Assembly: GCA_963082975.1 (NCBI GenBank)
Contig: OY720344.1
Span: 71,886,546-71,950,545, forward strand
Length of the DNA: 64,000 bases
Source: Labia minor
Taxonomy: Eukaryota > Arthropoda > Insecta > Dermaptera > Spongiphoridae
Direction: 5' to 3'
Below, in pieces: positions 22,085 through 32,041 of this stretch. How positions within the stretch are numbered: the stretch's first letter is position 1; every line of letters starts with the position of its first letter. Made by a program: the position numbers and the translations under genes. Below the pieces are notes generated by a model. That model was given only the letters and a program-made list of their open reading frames with translations, ran no database searches and had not been told where the DNA came from.

Positions 22085-24490
22085 CCCCCGACATCTCTTT
22101 ATTCGGCATGCCAATTGATTCAATAAATTAATATAATAATTTTTACAACTAATTTTCAAAAATATAGTAATATCCTTTAAAAGCAGTGGCATCTATTAAA
22201 TTAAAAAAGTTATTAAATATTTAATCAATTTCACTAGAAATTTAACAGAAAAATGAATTTGAAGTTTTATTAAATTTATATCATGTAAGTATATAATTAA
22301 AATATAATTTCAGATTAAAATTACTTATATTAATCATTTATGTTTTGAATATGCATTATTTATATTAAATTATATTAACTATCAAAATTCTAATAATCGA
22401 AATGGATAATAAAATATTAGTCTTAATTTTACTCAAAATTTTCTAATAAGATTCTGGAAAACTCAAGATTGGTTGTTTCCAATTTTGACTAGAATTACAT
22501 AAAGGTTATATACCATAGCTGATGACGGAGTTAAATGACTGTTTAATAAACAATTATAATTTTTTAATTTTTCTTAATTTAGTCGTGAAATATACATATT
22601 TAATAATTATATTCAAAATCGAGTTATTAAACTCACAAAATATTTCCAGATTTAAGATAAGATATGGTGACTTTCAACTTGTTTTGACATTATCAAACAA
22701 TAATAAGAAAATAAAAAGTTATATGACATAGAATAGATTCAAAGATATTTGGATGTAGTAAATCCAAGTCGGACATTTTCAGATCATTGATTATTTGTAA
22801 AAAAATAATTTCTATAATTTTATTTAAAAAGTAATTTGTGCTATTTATATAATATTGCTAGATAAAAGAAAAACAGTTCTAAAATTTAAATTTGACTGAT
22901 GAGAGAGTTAGGGAACCTGATTCGAATCAACATTAAGGTTTCAAATAATGTTTAGTATAAAAATATATAAACATAAAATTTTAAATATACTAGTATTATT
23001 CTGTAAATGATAAAGTTAAGTTATTTGGATAGTAAGATAAATGGGAATGTGTTGGGGCACTTTCTAATGAATTAATACAAAAGAGCATTCTAATTTAAGA
23101 CTTTCTTCGTTATCTGCTTCTTAAGGTGAATAGGTGTACAGGTTTTTATTTACTTTAATTTAAAATTCAAAGATAAATTCAACTATAAAATTTATTAGTC
23201 TGGTGATAGACTATTTAACAAAAAACAAATGGAATAAAATTAAAGTTAGGAAATTTAAATTTTTACAAATATAATATATATTTATGTATCAAATAGTACA
23301 TTATACATATATGTAATTTTATATATTCTGATAATAGTACATTAAAATTTTAAAAGAAATTAAAGATTATAATAATTCCGTAAATTTAATAAATATGTCT
23401 TGCTTTTCTCAATCCATTTAATTTCCTTATATCATAACAATCAAATACTTATATCTCAAACATTAGATTATTTAAAATGCTTATGATTTGAAAAGTGTAG
23501 CTTAGCTTAAAATTTAAGTCTGAAACCTTAATTAAAATGTTCTAAGAAAAAAAAATTTAAATGGTTTGTTATGATTAGTATTATTAATTCACAAACTCTT
23601 TAGAAATATTCTTTCATAATATTTTTTTCAACTATTATAAATATTATATAAACAAAAACATATATCTCTTTATTAAATAAATTAAATAATTAAATTAATC
23701 CATTAAATGTAAGAATTTGTATTTTTATTTTACATTAATAATGATATCAAATAAAAGGGAAAAATATTAAAAATAAAATAAAGATACATTACTCTAAATT
23801 TAAAATATTCAATCAAAAAATAGCATAAACATATATGCTTCTTTCTGCAAGAAGCAACTCTCTCATAAGTATGTGGATCACACAGTTCTTCACCCTTGAC
23901 AATATTAACTACAACAATATTTATTATTTAATTTTAAAAAAAGACAAATTAGTCAATCAAAATTTAATTAAAAGGATCTAATGAAGACAAAATTATATTT
24001 TATTTAAATATTTCAAGAATGATGAACGTTTTCCAACATTATACAACAATATACAATATTAAATTATTTTACTTTTATTTCTATTTATAAAATATTCGAA
24101 TTAACGTTATTTTCTATTAGGCGTAGTTAAAATTGAGAAAAAATTCAATAAGATTTCGCGTTTAAGATATATATATATATATATATATATATACTAAGAG
24201 TATAATATAAGCTTTTTTGCATCATTTCATGACTCCTAACTATAATAGGAAAACTAAATTCAATTATTTTTTAAATTATGAATTATTAAATTCCCTGTTC
24301 ATTACTTGATTTTCTAAATAAACCGCTATTTACTATTTAATCAATTTATTTATGATATAATATACCTACCCTTTATTTTATATTTTATTAATTTCACTTC
24401 ATTAATTATTTATTAGTAATATGAATTAAAAGAAATTCAAATGTTTTTGAAATTATTTTTTTTCGTTTTGAGAAATTTGCTCATGTCAGA
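22085..24490. other. AT-rich DNA, no gene recognised
   Basis: Contains an (AT)n run near 24166-24193. Open frames such as 22522-22731 are low-complexity and unsupported. Confidence 0.5.
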
Positions 24491-24499
24491 AGCCAAGTA

Positions 24500-24785
24500 T
24501 CAACTGACTCTTATCAAAATTTGAACCAGCTGGGTCTTTTTGTTTTGGTTTGACAACCATTAATAACAGACTACCTCGTGAATTGAGAAGAAAAATGGAA
24601 AAAAGTGAATTGCCATGAAAATCCATGAATTGGGATACGAATTGCTCCCTCATCCGCTCTATTCTTTGAATTTAGTCCCAAGTTACTATTTCTTGTTTCC
24701 AAACATGACTCCAATGATGTAATCATCTCACAAATAAATACCTATTTGATTTCCTCGAAAAATCTTATTTTTTGGAAGGGATAAA
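24500..24785 (+). pseudogene. Mariner transposase C-terminal remnant
   Basis: Reads KIHELGYELLPHPLYSLNLV and then YYFLFPNM, matching the end of mariner transposases in which a conserved LLPHPPYSPDLAPSDYFLF motif carries the last catalytic Asp. That Asp is lost here (SLNL), and a frameshift and stops follow. No terminal repeats found. Confidence 0.65.
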
Positions 24786-24887
24786 AAAATTATTATTATT
24801 CAATAATTTATTCTTTTTTGATTATATTAAAAATAAGATGTTCCATTTTTTTAACTATATTTTGAATTATTATACAAATATATATAT

Positions 24888-25135
24888 CGAGGAGGCTGCG
24901 ATGGACAGGTCACGTGGCTAGAATGGGAGAGGAAATAATGGCGAAAAATATATTGGTAGGAAACGTCCGCTTGGAAGTCCAAGAACGCGGTGGGTGGATA
25001 ATGTAGAGAGCTAGGAGAGACTGGAGGGTTGGGGCTCAGGATAGGGATACTTGGAGAAGTGTGGTTGCTGCGGTCAAGAACTTTCGAGTTCCGTAGAGCC
25101 ACAGAGATAGATAAATAGATTGATAGATATACTTA
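24888..25135 (+). pseudogene. LINE-A copy, 3' end only
   Basis: Shares its sequence with copies at 27344, 28795, 30625, 49411 and 61890. It reads RLRWTGHVARMGEE, the C-terminal motif of RTE-like reverse transcriptases, and ends in an AGAT/AAAT simple-repeat tail after the stop. 5'-truncated, frames broken. An (AT)n and (AG)n microsatellite follows at about 25160-25205. Confidence 0.7.
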
Positions 25136-25161
25136 TACATTTATGTATAAATATATACGAG

Positions 25162-25204
<43 letters not shown>

Positions 25205-25209
25205 GGAGA

Positions 25210-26265
25210 AAGGGTGAAGAGAAATCCAAGAGATAATAAATATAATTTGTAAACAAAATGTCGAATGATTTTTTTATTACATTCACCTGATAATATATAA
25301 CAAAGAGCAAGAAAATTCAATAAATATTAATACTTTTATATGAATAGAAATATAACAAGAAAGAACATTTTCCATTAAAAAAATTTTTTTATTAAATAAA
25401 AAAATATTGCTTTTTAAAAGAGATCTTTTAATTAGATCATGAAAGTTGATTTAAAGCTCAACGCTAAGATGTACTAAATCATTTAAATTTTCCAAGAATT
25501 ATTTAAAGAAAATAAAAATATCATGTGGATTATAATAATAATTTTAGAATGTTAGAAAAATAATCTTATTCAAATTATGATCGAATCAGCTGTCAAAAAT
25601 CATTTGTATTATATATGAAGATCTGTGAAAATTTATCTAAACAGTTGTGGCTAAGTGACTGCTACCTAATTCAGACATGAAAAAAAACATTGTTTGTATG
25701 ACTGTCAGTTAAAAAGTTTGGACTTATTAAATTTGTATAATGCATTTGCAAGCAGAAATGTCTGTTTGCTTGGCAGCTCTTTTAATTTCTTATTCTATTT
25801 TCAAACTGATCGGAAAATCCTGTAAATAAATAATCTATTTTAATCTTTCTTCCTAGAATATAGAGATAAACAGATATATATATATTCACTACATGTATAT
25901 ACACCAAATCCATAAGATTCAATCTAGTAAACCCCTTGTGCTTGAATAAACTTGAGTTCTTTTTATATGGATTAACTTTAATCAAAATTGGCAAGAAAGT
26001 TTTTGTCTTTTCGAAAACAAATGCATGACGAGCTTTTGTTAAAACATGCAATCTCATTATAATATTGAATAAAAATTTTGTAACTAGAGGGGATTATCAA
26101 TTTTTCAAGTCCATCTATTATTTTAACCCATGCAATTTCATTCAGTAACAGTATTGGTGATTGAGTCATTTCATTGATTTTTGTCAAATTGGTTATCTTA
26201 GTTTTATCTCGTAAAAAGGAGGTGGAAAGTGAGGTTCACAAATAATTAAAAAGAAATACATTTGT
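25210..26265. other. AT-rich spacer
   Basis: Minus-strand frames at 25782-26187 have no recognised domain. Nothing else identified. Confidence 0.4.
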
Positions 26266-26269
26266 ATGT

Positions 26270-26465
26270 TAAGACTTTGTGTGTTAATACTATTCCTCTC
26301 TGTTATTAAATAATTTGTCTTTGCACTATTAATTTCCAGCCCACCTCTTCTCCTGCTTCAATTAATTTTTCTACGCTATCTTTAATTGCAATTGCCGAAT
26401 CTCCTATTATATTTAAGTCGTCTGCTTAGCCTAATACTTGAATATTTTTGTTTAATTGGATTCCC
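26270..26465 (-). pseudogene. LINE-A reverse-transcriptase core fragment, inverted
   Basis: The minus strand reads, across small frame breaks, ADDLNIIGDSAIAIKDSVEK and then INSAKTNYLITERNSINTQS. The ADD matches the catalytic Y/F-ADD box of reverse transcriptases. Its end overlaps, in opposite orientation, the start of the plus-strand LINE-A fragment at 27344: about 48 bp are shared as an inverted repeat (26273-26320 with 27355-27402). Confidence 0.7.
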
Positions 26466-26479
26466 CGTTTGATGTATAA

Positions 26480-27330
26480 GTATATGATTTATTTAAGTTA
26501 TGATTTAAAATTTTTCAGGTTTTCAATTGTCAAATTGAACGCTCTCTATGAGGCTTTAGACACTTTTTGTTTCTTGATTTTTCTAAGTACTAAAACCTTT
26601 CTCAGGTAGCCTGAAGATTAAGTTTCATCCGACGTTTTTTAAAAGGCATATATGCAAGGAAACCCGTTTGTCGGTGATTATATTTTATACGGGTCTCGAT
26701 GAATTCTTCATTTTATGCAATCAAATTCATAAAAAAATAAAATTATAATCGAGTATTGTTAATGACTTGTTTATGACTCCTTCCCTCTCCAAAAAAGTTA
26801 ACCGATTTTGTCTTTTCTCCAGGTTATGTGCCGTTACAAAAAAATTTGATGATAAAACCAAATTATGAATATAAATAATTAATAGCTGAAAATATAAAAT
26901 TCCCAATACAGTAAAACAAGCGTGCAGGGTCTCCCCAGGCGCTATTTATCGATAAAAAATAACCTCATGTTAACGGATTATGCAAAACACCTGCTGAAAC
27001 ATTGTTAATAACTAGCTTAATCTTTTTATTTCATTTTAATTAATGTTTATAAATGAATGTACAACTTGTAACATAATTTATTCATTCAATTGAAATATTA
27101 CATTTATAACGTTTTTTGAATTCTGCTTTTTTCATTTCTATTAATATACCTTATTCTGTTTTATCACAAGGCAACCTTATAGCACCTAGGTTTTGTAACA
27201 ACGAAAGGATTAAGCAACAACCTGACAATCATCGGAACCTTCCTTCGCAGACTACTTCTAGTAGTCGCCCGATTGAAGAATTTTTTGTAGTGTCCTTGCT
27301 ACTCATTGTGGTGTAGGTCTATTGATATTT
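26480..27330. other. Unidentified spacer between inverted LINE-A pieces
   Basis: Moderately AT-rich. No LINE-A sequence recognised; short open frames only (e.g. 27116-27316, no motif). Could be an insertion that separated the two LINE parts. Confidence 0.35.
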
Positions 27331-27343
27331 TCAATATCTCATT

Positions 27344-27990
27344 TTGGCTTTACTAGTAACAGAGAGGAATAGTATTAACACACAAAGTCTTAACATACAA
27401 AATGTAAAATTCGAAAATGTAGAAAAATTTAAATATTTATGTTCTGTAATCACGAAGGATAATAATATTCGAGAAGAATTTAAAGCGAGGTTACAATCGG
27501 GAAACGCCTGTTATCATGCAGTAAAGGGATAAAATATATAAAAATATATATATAAAACAATTATTTTGCAGGTTGTATTATATGGGTGTGAGGCATGGTC
27601 TATGACCTTAAGAGACGAGAGTATATTTAGAGTATTTGAGAATAGGATTCTATGAAGCATTTATGGGTCAAAGAAAAATGAGGTCACCGAGGAATGACGG
27701 ATACTGCATAACGAGGAATTGCATGACCTCTATCCATATCCAGATATAGTTAGAATTATAAAATCGAAAAGGCTGCGATGGACAGGGCACGTGGCTAGAA
27801 TGGGAGAGGAAAGAATGGCGTAAAATATATTGGTGGGGAGACCGAGTGGGAAACGCACGCTTGGAAGACCAAGGATGCGGTGGGTGTATAATGTAGGAAG
27901 TGACGTGAGAGAGAGGGGATTGGAGGGTTGTGGATCAGAATAGGGATACTTGGCCAAGAACTTTCGAGTTGCGTAGAGTCACAGAGATAG
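27344..27990 (+). pseudogene. LINE-A copy, C-terminal third plus tail
   Basis: The longest plus-strand copy. It starts ITERNSINTQSLNIQNVKFEN, continues FKYLCSVITKDNNIREEFKA and ARLQSGNACYHAVKG, then after a stop YGCEAWSMTLRDES, RLRWTGHVARMGEER and GKRTLGRPRMRWV. These are the post-catalytic and C-terminal blocks of RTE-like LINE proteins. Several stops and a frameshift. Ends in AGAGATAGATATAAAT, the LINE-A tail. Upstream endonuclease and catalytic core are missing except for the inverted piece at 26270. Confidence 0.75.
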
Positions 27991-27991
27991 A

Positions 27992-28790
27992 TATAAATAT
28001 TAAAAGATATAATTAATATAGAAACAATTATAATAAATTTAAATGCATATTTTCTTTTTGTAAATGTCATGTACATTTTTAATTTTAATCATATATCCAA
28101 GCTCATTTCGACATCAACTTTATTTTTTTTTATACAAATACAAACATATAATAGATGAAATTTTTATGGAAGTCAGAAAAGGACAACGCAATAGCCATTA
28201 ATATAAATTGACAAGCGTTATACACATACATTTTAAAATATCATTTATAACACATCAATTTCAAAAATAAAACAGGGTACATTCAGCATAAAATATTTTA
28301 TAACTTTTTAAAACATTACATGACTTATAATAGTAATCTTATATGTTAATTTATTATATAAAATTATATAAAGAAATATAAATACTTAAAAAATTGATAT
28401 TATTTAATAAATAATTTAAATGTAATGTCTATATGAATAAATATTTACTAGACATATTATTATATTTTATTTTATGTTCATTTAAGTTTATGTGTATGTT
28501 TTGATTATGGAAAGGGTTGTTTTCACGTAGTTTAATGAGAGTTGAATCTCGACGTTCGGGTGCCATTTTACATATTAATATTTATGGTATAATATGGGAA
28601 TTTCACCCGACGCCAAATTGCCAATATATATATATATATATTCTACAAACATACACATAAGATTTTTTAAAAATCAATTCATTTCTTTAAATGATATTAA
28701 TTTATAATGATAATTTAAATTATACACTCACATAAAATCTCTTAATTAACCCATGTGAAAGATTATAATTATAAATTAAATTTTTATTAT
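27992..28790. other. AT-rich spacer
   Basis: No gene. A patch at 28510-28620 contains CGTTCGGGTGCC and, farther on, CACCCGACGCC, loosely inverted, but no element could be defined. Confidence 0.4.
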
Positions 28791-28794
28791 TAAT

Positions 28795-29090
28795 ATAAAT
28801 ATATTTGAATATACAAAGCCTTAATATACAAGACGTAGAATTTGAAAATATAAAAAAAATTAAATACTTTGGTTTTTTAAACACGAAGGATAATAATATT
28901 CGAGAAGAATTTAAGTCAAGGTTGCAATCAGTTATCATGCAGTAAAGGTGCTTATCTCGTCAAAATTATTATCAAAGGGAATCAAAATTAAAATATATAA
29001 AATAATTATTTTGTCGGTTTGCATTATATAAAATCGAGAAGGCTGCGATGGGGAGGCCACGTGGCTAGAATAGGAGACGAAATAATGACG
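28795..29090 (+). pseudogene. LINE-A copy with internal deletion
   Basis: Aligns by eye to 27375-27820 but jumps from the HAVKG block to the GHVAR block, omitting the YGCEAWS segment. It stops abruptly at 29090, exactly where the long inverted repeat begins, so that element probably cut or replaced its 3' end. Confidence 0.65.
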
Positions 29091-29949
29091 AAATAATACT
29101 TTATATAAAAAAAAAACTTTTTTAAAAAACCACGTTTTTAACGCACTAAAAAGAAGAAAATAATTTTTCTGAAACCCCATAGGTACTGACATTACAAACA
29201 AGAGATATGATTTGAAGAAAATTTTCTATAACGTAAAACGTGGGGCGCAAATAATAATAAATTTTTTAAATGCAATATAATTTCTTTGATTAATTTATTT
29301 CAATATCCATGGATTTATATTTTAAGTTTTATATTTTTTACCAGACTTTTTGTAAAAGGGAATATTATTAGTAATCCAACAGAATACTTTTATTAATGTA
29401 AATTTTTTTTGGAAAATTAATTCCTTAATATTAAATAAACATCTTCAATTTACACTTTAGAAATTTTATTAACATAAATATTAAATATTTGCTAGAAGTT
29501 TTGCAGTAGCAAAATTTAGTTTTAGATTTCTTCAAGTTAAATTTCTTATATTATTTACCAGAATATTGTTAGGATGTCATTTTTTATCAGAATTTTTTAA
29601 AAGTGAATATTATTAGTAATCTAAAGGTAATCTTTTCATAAATTAAATTTACCTCTTTTAAAAATTTCGATAAGTTATAAGCTTTACTTTTTGAAGCTAA
29701 TTAAAATATGAATTCATTTATCCTATTAATTTGTACCTAATAACATTTATTTATAAATTTTTATACGATACAGAATATTTTAGCCATAGTTGCGCCCCAC
29801 GTTTTACGTTATAGAAAATTTTCTTCAAATCATATCTCTTGTTTGTAATGTCAGTACCTATGGGGTTTCAGAAAAATTATTTTCTTCTTTTTAGTGCGTT
29901 AAAAACGTGGTTTTTTAAAAAAGTTTTTTTTTTATATAAAGTATTATTT
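29091..29949. mobile_element. Foldback-type element with perfect 160-bp inverted repeats
   Basis: Arms at 29091-29250 and 29790-29949 are identical reverse complements by direct reading, separated by about 540 bp of AT-rich DNA with no coding sequence. The arms contain a GC-richer core ending TGGGGCGCAA. No target duplication was found, and the left arm abuts a truncated LINE-A copy. Perfect identity implies a young foldback/MITE-like insertion, gene conversion between arms, or possibly an assembly artefact. The superfamily is not identified. Confidence 0.6.
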
Positions 29950-30620
29950 TCTACTTTTTAGTCTTCATATATTGCAATCGATTTCACTTGACCTATACTA
30001 CTTTTAAGTTTTTTGATTGACTTTAATAGTCATGAAATACTATTATCCTGAAAGTAATAAATTTAAATTGAATTATAAAGAGAAATTTTTAAATTTGTCA
30101 TATTTTAATTCTTTATTGCCTAAAACTCATCATAAATTTAAATTTTGTTTTCTAAATTACAGTACAAAATATTAATATACCTTCTTGGTTTCCATAAATT
30201 TGGAGTGCCAGGTCTAACCGCGTGGAGGTGAGGTATATATAGACCCAACACAGACAAACACAAACAAAGGGACAAAGACCAACAAGGATAAATAATTAAG
30301 AAGAATTATTTTAATCATGGCAGTACAAAGATTAATAATTAAGAAGAATTATTCTTTTAACGGGTTTTTAACGGTTTTTTTCAAATTTAAATATTTACAC
30401 TTTTTGTTTTGATTTTCCCATACAAAATTATATTCATTAATTATGCTCTAATTAAACACTTGCAAGCTACGAATGTGTTATTTTATTGTATTGTCATCCA
30501 GAATACATAACTCTGAAAAGTTTCAGAGCGATTGGATGACTGGAAGTGGTCGAAATTTCGATTGCAAGATTTGACCCGAACAGATAAATAAACAAACAAA
30601 CAAACAAGAAAGCAAGCTAA
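29950..30620. other. AT-rich spacer with a worn repeat
   Basis: A stretch at about 30480-30610, GAAAAGTTTCAGAGCGATTG followed by AAACAAACAAACAAACAAG, resembles the end of a common arthropod interspersed repeat but was not classified. Confidence 0.35.
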
Positions 30621-30624
30621 GAAA

Positions 30625-30806
30625 AACGTGGTAAAATATCTTGGTGGGTACGTCCGCTTGGAAGTCCAAGAACGCGGTGGGTGGATAAAGTAGAGAGTTG
30701 GGAGAAGGTAGGGATTGGAGGTTGGGGCCCAGGATAGGGAGAAGTGTGGTTGCTGCGGCCAAGAACTTTCAAGTTCCGTAGAGCCACAGAGATAGATAAA
30801 TAGATA
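30625..30806 (+). pseudogene. LINE-A copy, 3' end only
   Basis: Matches 24945-25120 (GTCCGCTTGGAAGTCCAAG, CGGTGGGTGGATAA, then TCCGTAGAGCCACAG and the AGAT tail). Heavily 5'-truncated; no usable frame. Confidence 0.65.
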
Positions 30807-30809
30807 TAA

Positions 30810-31555
30810 CATATACAATAATAATATTTATATTGTTATTTATATTTATTGTTTATGTAATGTATTTTAGCCTTTGAGGCAATGCCTCCATTTTATGTCC
30901 ACAGACTATAATTTATATAATAAATTACGCTTTACATAATTTTGATTATTTTTTTATTATTGTTTCCCATTCTATTTCGTATTTTGGATTCTTTATAGAT
31001 ATTTTTTAATTTCCCCACCTCCAACACTTCATTTAAATAATTATAAAAAAAACATCAAACAAATAATTCTTAAAATTTATTTATCAATTAAAACTTTTCA
31101 TTTTAATTAATTCACTCGAGTTTTTTATTTTTATTGAATATTATAACACATATAAAATTATATCTCTATTTATAAATATTATGGTATATACACAAGACAT
31201 TAAAAAAATATCGTTAAGCGTCCACAAAAATAAAAAATATAAAAGATAACAAGCGGGATATAATGAATATTCAATTAATATTCTGCTATGATTTAATATA
31301 TATGGGGTTACAAAAATATATTTCTCCCTAGAGACGTATTAATTACAATATGATATGAAATCTTATAAAGTATAGGTTATAAAATTCACTAACCTTAAAT
31401 TTAATTCTCTTGAGTGATATATGACAGTTCATAGGAGAAAGAATGATAATGGATTTATAAAATATATATTATACTATATATATAATTTTATATATAAATA
31501 TATTACAAATATTTATCTTCTATTTCATTGTAATGATATACGAGTATATTTATTC
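30810..31555. other. AT-rich DNA flanking the copia element
   Basis: No gene recognised. The copia target site TATAC lies at 31559-31563. Confidence 0.5.
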
Positions 31556-31563
31556 ATTTATAC

Positions 31564-31876
31564 TGTTAAAGTAATTTTTATATTATTACCTGACATATGG
31601 TAAACTTGACAAAAAGGAAAAAGGGAGAAAATTTAATTTTTTTTTGTTTCTTTTTTTATGTTGGACTCCTTGTTTTTTTATGTTGATAATATAATAATTC
31701 ATGCTGTTAGAAATATATGTAAAACCTTTTTTTTTTAACTCTTATTAAAGTGAAGCATTTTGTTCTTGATATGTAATTGTGTTATTTTTTTATTGTCTAT
31801 ATTAATTGGCTAATATACTTGTTTGGACACATTGAAGAATTCATATTGATATTATATTATTACAATATATTTAACA
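31564..31876 (+). repeat. 5' LTR of a Ty1/copia retrotransposon
   Basis: 313 bp, beginning TGTTAAAG and ending TTTAACA, with the TG...CA boundaries of LTRs. Differs from the 3' LTR (36088-36399) only by one T in a homopolymer as far as I can read. Preceded by TATAC, repeated after the 3' LTR. Confidence 0.95.
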
Positions 31877-31893
31877 GGTTATGAGCCCAGGTC
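31877..31893 (+). promoter_or_regulatory. Primer binding site, half-tRNA type
   Basis: GGTTATGAGCCCAGGTC directly follows the 5' LTR. It is complementary to the anticodon arm of initiator methionine tRNA (the CAT anticodon pairs with ATG here) rather than to a tRNA 3' end. Drosophila copia is known to prime from such a 5' half of initiator tRNA. Confidence 0.75.
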
Positions 31894-32041
31894 GCCTCTG
31901 CTGCGTAGTAGCAACAGTAAGCTAAATTTAGAATAATTAAAAATTTGAATTAATAGAAAATTTGATTTTATATTTTTTTAAAAAAAAAAATAAAAAAAAA
32001 AATAAAATAATAATTTTTAAATTGATTATAGAAAATCAAAT

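Noticed and set aside
22896-22935. Second CTGATGAG with a nearby CGAA
   Set aside because: The core reads CGAATC rather than CGAAAC and stem II does not form.
31421-31603. Small open frame running into the copia 5' LTR
   Set aside because: Crosses the transposon boundary and is low-complexity.
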